Source: JAKFWF01 sp031365375 (lineage in GTDB: Bacteria; Pseudomonadota; Alphaproteobacteria; Rhizobiales; Hyphomicrobiaceae). Taken from it: a stretch of DNA of 15,505 bases. The notes under the pieces were generated by a model. It was given only the letters and a program-made list of their open reading frames with translations. It was not told where the DNA came from and searched no databases. The number at the start of each line of letters is the position of its first letter. Position 1 is the first letter of the stretch. Below, piece by piece: positions 1 through 5,498 of this stretch. The position numbers and the translations under genes are program-made. The stretch covers positions 1-15,505 of the forward strand of contig JANLXZ010000334.1 of the NCBI GenBank assembly GCA_031365375.1. Reading direction: 5' to 3'.

Positions 1-1614
1 TTCCGAAGGCTGTTTTGGATTTTTCTTCGGTTGCTTGCCCGATTTCGGCGCGGCTTCCTTCGTCGCCTCTTCCGGATCGATGTAACGCGGGAATACGCCC
101 GTGGGCGCCGGCAGCGCGGTGCCGGCCGTCAATCGGCCAGACGGGCCTAGATATGCGAACGAACGGTGGTCCGCCTCGACTGCCAGCAAATCGAGCATAC
201 GAGCGGCCGATGCCGGCATGATCGGCTGAACGAGGATCGCTATCTGACGCACGACTTCTGCCGTGACGTACAGAATGGTCCCCTTGCGTTCGAGTGTGAG
301 TGTCTTGTCGAACGGCTTCTCGTTCGCGAAATAGCGATTGCAATCGGCAACGACCGCCCACACGGCATCGAGATAGATCTTGATGCCTTGCGCATTCATT
401 GCCTCGCGCGCCGTGGCATAGAGTGCATCGGCCGAAGCCAGGATCGTATTGTCGGCTTCGCTGAGTTCACCAGGAGTTGGCAACACGCCGCCAAAGTTTT
501 TCGCAATCATCGACAGCGAGCGCTGCGCGAGGTTGCCGAGATCGTTCGCCAGGTCGGCGTTAGTGCGATTGACGATCAGCTCGTGGCTGTAGGTCCCGTC
601 ATGCCCGAATGCCGTTTCGCGCAAAAAGAAGTAGCGCACGGCATCCACGCCATAGGCTTTCACGAGGTCGAACGGGTCGACCACGTTGCCGACCGATTTC
701 GACATTTTTTCCCCTCGGTTGAAGAGGAAGCCGTGCGCGAACACCCGATGCGGCAACGGCAAGCCGGCGCTCATCAGGAAGGCCGGCCAGTAAACGGCGT
801 GGAAGCGGACGATATCTTTGCCGATCACGTGCACGTCAGCGGGCCAATATGCCGAGCGAGGTCCGTTACCGTCACCATTGAGGATGCCGGTCGCCGTCAC
901 GTAGTTGTTGAGCGCGTCGACCCAGACATACATAACGTGCTTCGAATTGCCCGGCACCTTGATTCCCCAGTCGAGCGATCCGCGCGAGATCGAAAGGTCC
1001 TGCAAGCCGCCCTCAACGAAGCTGCGGACTTCGTTACGCCGTTCTGGCGGCAGTATGAAATCGTGGTGTGCTTGATAGTGCGCCAGCAACTTGTCTTGGT
1101 ACTTCGACAGGCGGAAAAAATATGTCTCTTCCTCGGTCCAATCGACGGGGGAGCCAAGCGGCTCGCGGCGCACGCCGTCGTCGCCAACGGCCGTTTCCTT
1201 TTCATCGAAATACGCTTCCTGACGGACCGAATACCAGCCGGCGTATTTCGACAAATAAATGTCGCCGGCCGCCTCCATCCGTTGCCATAGCACCTGGCAG
1301 GCCTCGTGATGACGCGTCTCGGTGGTACGGATGAAATCGTCGTAGGCACAGTTGAGGGTATCCTCCATGCGGCGAAACACGGCGGCATTACGATCGGCCA
1401 ACGCCTGCACGGCGATGCCCTCTCTGTCTGCAGTTTGCTTCATCTTGAGGCCGTGCTCGTCGGTCCCGGTCAGGTGGAATACGTCGCGCCCGTCCAGACG
1501 CTCGAAACGAGCGATCGCGTCGGTTGCAAGTGCCGTGTAGGCATGACCGATGTGGGGCACGCCGTTCGGGTAGAAGATCGGCGTCGTGATGTAAAATTTC
1601 TGGCCGGCGGCCAT
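1..1614 (-). CDS. metG: Methionyl-tRNA synthetase (3' end beyond window)
   Basis: Charges tRNA-Met with methionine in the cytoplasm, using ATP. The reading frame is open from an ATG at 1614 to the left edge (538 codons seen, no stop). It begins AAGQKFYITTPIFYPNG and carries the class I HIGH signature at residues 21-24 (PHIGHAYT) and KMSKS at 303-307 (GEKMSKSVGN). The connective insert reads GWYSVRQEAYF where zinc-binding MetRS has cysteines, so this is the zinc-less form. After the helical anticodon-binding domain, the last 30 or so residues seen are rich in Lys, Pro and Glu and look like a disordered tail. A GAGG lies 7 bases before the ATG. The gene follows holB by 75 bases on the same strand and is probably the end of the dac-tmk-holB-metG operon. 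Identity is secure; the C-terminus is not seen. Confidence 0.96.
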   Translation of the reverse strand, partial: MAAGQKFYITTPIFYPNGVPHIGHAYTALATDAIARFERLDGRDVFHLTGTDEHGLKMKQTADREGIAVQALADRNAAVFRRMEDTLNCAYDDFIRTTETRHHEACQVLWQRMEAAGDIYLSKYAGWYSVRQEAYFDEKETAVGDDGVRREPLGSPVDWTEEETYFFRLSKYQDKLLAHYQAHHDFILPPERRNEVRSFVEGGLQDLSISRGSLDWGIKVPGNSKHVMYVWVDALNNYVTATGILNGDGNGPRSAYWPADVHVIGKDIVRFHAVYWPAFLMSAGLPLPHRVFAHGFLFNRGEKMSKSVGNVVDPFDLVKAYGVDAVRYFFLRETAFGHDGTYSHELIVNRTNADLANDLGNLAQRSLSMIAKNFGGVLPTPGELSEADNTILASADALYATAREAMNAQGIKIYLDAVWAVVADCNRYFANEKPFDKTLTLERKGTILYVTAEVVRQIAILVQPIMPASAARMLDLLAVEADHRSFAYLGPSGRLTAGTALPAPTGVFPRYIDPEEATKEAAPKSGKQPKKNPKQPSE

Positions 1615-1689
1615 ACGGAACCTCGTTTATCGTGCGAGTAGATGCGCTAGTCGCGGAATTACAGTTAACTCTGGCTCTAGCCCCACTCC

Positions 1690-2808
1690 TTACGAGCTAG
1701 AGGCCGCGGCAAGCCTCGAAATCGTCTCCAAGATGAACGTCTTGCGGTCGAGATTGAGGGCTTGCACCTCGGCGCGATCACGAACGGTGGTTTCCCATAG
1801 GTCGGCAAAGGTGGCAAGCCTGCCGGGTGCGATGAGCTTGGCGGCAAATTCCAGACGCGGATCCGGTTTGCCAAGGGCTGTGGCTCGTATGAGGCGCGCC
1901 AAGATATCCAGCAGCATGTCAAGGAATGCTTCGTATTTTTGTTCGGCAGCGGTAGCCCCTAACTCGTCGGAAAGCGCGTGGGCTGCTTGCCAATCAACCT
2001 TCGGCATCAATCCCAACAATCCCTCGATGCGATCGTAAATTTTGAGCCCGTCGCTCTGGCTGATTGACAGAGCACGCCTCACGCTGCCATCGGCGATCGA
2101 GGATAGCCGCGGCCATTGATTATCATCGATTGGATCCTTGTCAGCGGCGGCGAGCGCATCGCTGACCGCGCGCTTCAAGTCGTCCGAACCAAGTTTCGCT
2201 AGGTCGATCGTGCGGCATCGAGAGCGGATGGTTGGAAGGAGGCGGCCGGGCTCGGACGAGACCAGCAGGAAGATCGTACGCGCTGGTGGCTCTTCCAATG
2301 ATTTCAGAAGCGCGTTTGCGGCCGGTCCCGCAAGCTCATCCGCACTATCGACGATGACGATGCGCCATGCGGTCTGCTCCGCGGCGAGCTGCAAAAACGA
2401 GCGGATCCGGCGGACTTCGTCGACGGGGATCGAGGCTGCAAATCGTTTCTCTTTCAGCAACCATGGCCGGCGGATCAGCAGGAGGTTTGGATGTGAAAGA
2501 ACCCCGACCTGCCGGGCGACGCGGGTGTCGCCGGCGATTTCCAAACTGCCGCCGATCCGGTCACGTTCCAACTGATCGGCCAACGCAAAACGGGCGAACC
2601 GATACGCCAGCGTCGCCTTGCCGATCCCCTCCGCTCCCCGCAGTAGCCACGCGTGATGCATGCGGCCCGACGTGAAGGCTTGCGACAGCGTTTGCTCGGC
2701 CGTGTGATGGCCGTGCAGGCGATGTGTATGGCGCGGGTGTGGAAACGTGCCGAGGCGGTCGGCCTCGGGCGCTGCCTCGATCTCAGCTGTTGCGGGCGCG
2801 CGGGCCAT
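1690..2808 (-). CDS. holB: DNA polymerase III subunit delta' (clamp loader)
   Basis: Subunit of the DNA polymerase III clamp loader, which opens and places the sliding clamp during replication. The product is 372 residues. An N-terminal Pro/Ala-rich stretch of about 25 residues precedes the AAA+ core. Seen in order are a Walker A-like loop GAEGIGKAT (58-66), a Walker B region around VIVDSADEL (151-159), NALLKSLEEPPA typical of delta-prime/DnaX proteins, and the sensor motif SRC (TIRSRC, 193-198). Only one cysteine is present, so the zinc module of E. coli delta-prime is missing. The ATG at 2808 lies 15 bases after the tmk stop and has only a weak ribosome-binding site, which fits translational coupling. 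The tmk-holB-metG order is well known in alphaproteobacteria and supports the call. Confidence 0.95.
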   Translation of the reverse strand: MARAPATAEIEAAPEADRLGTFPHPRHTHRLHGHHTAEQTLSQAFTSGRMHHAWLLRGAEGIGKATLAYRFARFALADQLERDRIGGSLEIAGDTRVARQVGVLSHPNLLLIRRPWLLKEKRFAASIPVDEVRRIRSFLQLAAEQTAWRIVIVDSADELAGPAANALLKSLEEPPARTIFLLVSSEPGRLLPTIRSRCRTIDLAKLGSDDLKRAVSDALAAADKDPIDDNQWPRLSSIADGSVRRALSISQSDGLKIYDRIEGLLGLMPKVDWQAAHALSDELGATAAEQKYEAFLDMLLDILARLIRATALGKPDPRLEFAAKLIAPGRLATFADLWETTVRDRAEVQALNLDRKTFILETISRLAAASSS

Positions 2809-2823
2809 GTCTGTTAATCGTCT

Positions 2824-3501
2824 CTAGGCTTGTGGCCGGGCGAACAGCCGGCTCTCAATGGTGCGCCACACGCTCGCGGCGATCGGCGCAGCTGGCCCGG
2901 ATGCTTCGAGCACAACGCAGCGGTTCGGCTCGGCTGCCGCAATTGAGAGAAAGCCCTCGCGCAGACGGCGATGGAAATCTATATCGCGCGCCTCGAACGG
3001 GTCGGTGCGTGTGCCTTCAGGGCGGCGCTCGGCGGCGCGGCGTAATCCGTCCTCGGGCGCGAGATCAAGGATCAACGTCAATGCAGGTACCGTGTCACCG
3101 ACGACAATGCGATCGATGGTATCGATGTCGAACTGAGATACGCCACCGGCCACGCCTTGGTAGGCGCGGGTCGAGTCGGAAAAACGATCGGCCACAACCC
3201 ACTTTCCTGCAGCAAGTGCCGGTCTGATAGTGGCGGCTAGATGATCGGCGCGCGCTGCATAGAACAGCAGTGCCTCTGCGAGCGGGGGATGCGGTGCCTG
3301 TTTGCCGCTTAGAATGAATTCGCGGACTTGCTCGGCGAATGCGGATCCACCGGGTTCGCGGGTTAGCACCACATCTATTCCAGCATGCTTGAGCCTCTCG
3401 GCGAGAAGTCGCGCTTGGGTCGACTTGCCGGAGCCTTCCCCGCCTTCGAAGGTTATGAAGCGACCGGGCACAAAGTGTGGCAAATGCTCGGGCGTTACCA
3501 T
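2824..3501 (-). CDS. tmk: Thymidylate kinase (dTMP kinase)
   Basis: Phosphorylates dTMP to dTDP with ATP, the last specific step before dTTP. The chosen start gives 225 residues, close to the family's usual length. It has a P-loop GGEGSGKST (20-28), the TREPGG motif that contacts dTMP, and the DRFSDSTRAYQG motif with the DR pair. An upstream in-frame extension to 3555 exists, but the ATG at 3501 is preferred. It falls exactly at the dac stop (TGATG, one shared base), and the residues before it (MAARHRLACPAG...) are only the dac 3' end read in another frame. Translation is therefore probably coupled to dac. holB follows after 15 bases. Confidence 0.95.
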   Translation of the reverse strand: MVTPEHLPHFVPGRFITFEGGEGSGKSTQARLLAERLKHAGIDVVLTREPGGSAFAEQVREFILSGKQAPHPPLAEALLFYAARADHLAATIRPALAAGKWVVADRFSDSTRAYQGVAGGVSQFDIDTIDRIVVGDTVPALTLILDLAPEDGLRRAAERRPEGTRTDPFEARDIDFHRRLREGFLSIAAAEPNRCVVLEASGPAAPIAASVWRTIESRLFARPQA

Positions 3502-4706
3502 CAAGGGATCCAACTGAATGCCCGCAGGGCAAGCGAGTCGATGCCGCGCCGCCACATGCCACTGGGTTCGATATCTTCGGCGGCGTAAAGTTGCACCTCG
3601 TTGGTCGTGTTGGTCGATGATGTGACGCGCAGCTTGGCGATCGGGTCACCCTTTTTGATTGGCGGCTTCAGCGGATAATCGTAGACCAGATCTGCTTTCA
3701 GTTTTTGGTTCTGAGCAAATCGCGGTAACGTGACATTAACGTCGCCGTTGCCTGTGACGGGGACGTACATTTTGGTGCCGCCCCACACGCGCGCATCACC
3801 GACTTTTTCGCCGGCATCGAAAAGTTTGACTTCGGCGAAACTGCGAAAACCCCAATCTAACAGCTTGCGAGCTTCGTCCTTACGCTCTTCTCCCGTCGAT
3901 AGACCATTGACCACCGCGATCAACCGGCGTTCGCCCTGTTTCGCGGTGGCGACCATTCCGTAACCGGCCTCTTTGGTGAAACCGGTTTTCATGCCATCGG
4001 CGCCAATGTTGAGAAATAACAATGGATTGCGATTGATGAAACGGTGCTTCCGGTAGAGATATTCTTTTTGGCTGAAGAGCGGTAGCTGGTCGGCATGCTC
4101 GCGAATGATGTAGCGAGCGAGGTAGGCTAGATCGCGGGCGGTCATTTGGTGGTCGGGGTTATGCAACCCGGTGGCGTTTCGAAACGTCGATTTCTTGAGG
4201 CCGATCTTGATGCCTTCATCGGTCATCAGCTTGGCAAACGCTTCTTCGGTACCGGCCATGCCCTCGCCAACGACAATGCACGCGTCGTTGCCCGATTGGA
4301 TGATGATGCCTTGCAGCAACTCATCCAGCCTAACCTTGGAATTCAGCGGTATCATCATCGCCGACGTGCCGGACGGCCCCCCGCCCCGACGCCAGGCACC
4401 TTCGCTGACGACGAATTCGTCGGTGGGCTTGAGGGTGCCGGCCTTCAATGCGCGGAACACCACGGCAAGCGTCATCAATTTGCTCATGCTGGCGGGGAAC
4501 ATCAACTCCTCGCCGGCATGTTGATAGAGTACCGCGCCGCTATCTGAATCCATCAGATATGCTTGCTTAGCCCTAGGTGCGAAGTCGGAATTCTGTGCAT
4601 TTGCGGACGCCACACCGGGCAGCGACAGGCAAAGTGCGAACCACAGACGCATAAGCGTGCCGCTCGAGCGACCCATAGCCTTCCAAGGCTGCAAGCGGAA
4701 GATCAT
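3501..4706 (-). CDS. dacF: D-alanyl-D-alanine carboxypeptidase (S11 family, DacA/DacF type)
   Basis: A low-molecular-mass penicillin-binding protein that removes the terminal D-Ala from peptidoglycan stem peptides in the periplasm. The protein has 401 residues. A signal peptide (basic residues, then a hydrophobic stretch about 18-35) probably ends near ANA-QNS at 37/38. The three active-site motifs are complete: SMSK at 73-76 (catalytic Ser73), SGN at 138-140 and KTG at 240-242. The second, beta-rich domain follows. The C-terminus (MWRRGIDSLALRAFSWIP) looks like the amphipathic membrane anchor of PBP5-type enzymes. The ATG at 4706 has AGG about 7 bases upstream; internal ATGs at codons 11 and 19 could also give secreted products. 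First gene of the four-gene minus-strand run. Family certain; dacA versus dacF cannot be decided. Confidence 0.93.
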   Translation of the reverse strand: MIFRLQPWKAMGRSSGTLMRLWFALCLSLPGVASANAQNSDFAPRAKQAYLMDSDSGAVLYQHAGEELMFPASMSKLMTLAVVFRALKAGTLKPTDEFVVSEGAWRRGGGPSGTSAMMIPLNSKVRLDELLQGIIIQSGNDACIVVGEGMAGTEEAFAKLMTDEGIKIGLKKSTFRNATGLHNPDHQMTARDLAYLARYIIREHADQLPLFSQKEYLYRKHRFINRNPLLFLNIGADGMKTGFTKEAGYGMVATAKQGERRLIAVVNGLSTGEERKDEARKLLDWGFRSFAEVKLFDAGEKVGDARVWGGTKMYVPVTGNGDVNVTLPRFAQNQKLKADLVYDYPLKPPIKKGDPIAKLRVTSSTNTTNEVQLYAAEDIEPSGMWRRGIDSLALRAFSWIP

Positions 4707-4759
4707 GAGTTACCTGACATTGAAGTGTTCACTAGACTCAAAACGATCGACGTCGTTTC

Positions 4760-4789
4760 ACTATCCTCCGTTGGGCTTAGGCCCGTCAA
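4760..4789 (-). promoter_or_regulatory. Predicted sigma70-type promoter of the dac-tmk-holB-metG operon
   Basis: On the minus strand TTGACG (4789-4784) and GATAGT (4765-4760) are separated by 18 bases, matching 5/6 and 4/6 of the housekeeping consensus. The predicted transcript would start near 4752 and leave a leader of about 46 bases before the dac ATG. An interrupted inverted repeat (4768-4792) overlaps the -35 and spacer. Position and match are reasonable, but this is sequence inspection only. Confidence 0.4.
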
Positions 4790-4792
4790 CGG
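4768..4792. repeat. Interrupted inverted repeat over the dac promoter
   Basis: Arms CCGTT + GGGC (4768-4776) face GCCC + AACGG (4781-4784 and 4788-4792). The loop is TTAG, with a three-base GTC bulge in the right arm. It covers the -35 element and much of the spacer of the predicted dac promoter and has no T-tract. It could be an operator, or a weak stem at the end of the upstream minus-strand gene that stops at 4831. Confidence 0.4.
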
Positions 4793-4830
4793 TCTATGGT
4801 GCCGATCCTGTATATCGCCTCGATGAGCGC

Positions 4831-5394
4831 TCACTGTGCTTTCTTTTTATCCGGCGGAATTTGATTCGCGGTTCTGCCGACGGGTTTTGCAATCTCCGCC
4901 GGTGCCGCCGCCGTCACCTGCACCGGATCGACTGCCAGACCCGCGATCAGCCATCTTCCAGCGATTTGTTGGAACGCCATGTCGAAATTTATTTGCACTG
5001 GCAGTGTCGGAAATCGACCGGTCAGACGCAACACGCCGTCCTTCGTGAAAGCCGGCGCCTGCGTCAGTTCCGGCGTCACGACCGCGATCGGCGACAGGTC
5101 GAGATTGGCTGAGCGCAATGGAGCGAAGGACTGATTGAGTTTATCGGCAGTCGACGATGCCTGAAAGCCCGCCGTTGCCAGCCCGTGGAAGATTGCATAA
5201 TTTCCGGTTTGGTTCGCTTGATTGAGGGCGATAAGGGTCGTCCGGATCAAAATCACCAGCGTCTCAGGCTGCGGAACCGGCGCCGCAATTCCTGACGGCG
5301 CGGCGCTTGTCTGCGCTTGCGTAAGACCAGGCGTGGTCAACGCTATTGCGAGCGCAACCAGTGCTGCGATTTTTTGTTTCGGATGGCTACGCAC
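4831..5394 (-). CDS. Small exported protein of unknown function
   Basis: A 187-residue protein with a clear Sec signal peptide: basic start MRSHPKQK, hydrophobic ALVALAIALTTPG, and a likely cleavage at TQA-QT near residue 28. The mature part has one compact domain, about residues 40-155, including LIRTTLIALNQANQTGNY, an SFAPLRSANLDLSPI stretch and RLTGRFPTLPVQINFDMAF. The helix-then-sheet pattern suggests a small alpha+beta fold, possibly NTF2-like, though I cannot confirm that. The tail is Lys-rich (PPDKKKAQ). There are no cysteines, so it is not a lipoprotein. The start is GTG at 5394, chosen because GGAG lies about 8 bases upstream. It follows the adhesin gene by 104 bases on the same strand, so it may be an accessory protein of that adhesin; this is inference from position. 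Confidence 0.8.
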   Translation of the reverse strand: MRSHPKQKIAALVALAIALTTPGLTQAQTSAAPSGIAAPVPQPETLVILIRTTLIALNQANQTGNYAIFHGLATAGFQASSTADKLNQSFAPLRSANLDLSPIAVVTPELTQAPAFTKDGVLRLTGRFPTLPVQINFDMAFQQIAGRWLIAGLAVDPVQVTAAAPAEIAKPVGRTANQIPPDKKKAQ

Positions 5395-5442
5395 GATAAA
5401 TCTCCGATCGTTGGTGGGTGGGCGGTTGAGCAGTCTGCAGCC

Positions 5443-5468
5443 GGGCGGCGGCTGTGGTCACGCCGCCC
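5443..5468. terminator. GC-rich stem-loop between the adhesin gene and the exported-protein gene
   Basis: GGGCGGCG (5443-5450) and CGCCGCCC (5461-5468) form a perfect 8-base-pair stem with a 10-base loop. It starts about 30 bases past the adhesin stop codon on the minus strand. No T-tract follows on either strand, so it may be a partial terminator, an RNA-stabilising stem at the end of the adhesin message, or neither. Confidence 0.35.
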
Positions 5469-5498
5469 GCAACTGCTGGCGATTGCCCGTTTTGGCTT

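Noticed and set aside
166..1290. 374-codon open frame on the plus strand
   Set aside because: It lies wholly antisense to metG, whose HIGH and KMSKS motifs are intact. Its translation has no family motifs, and long antisense frames are common in GC-rich genes.
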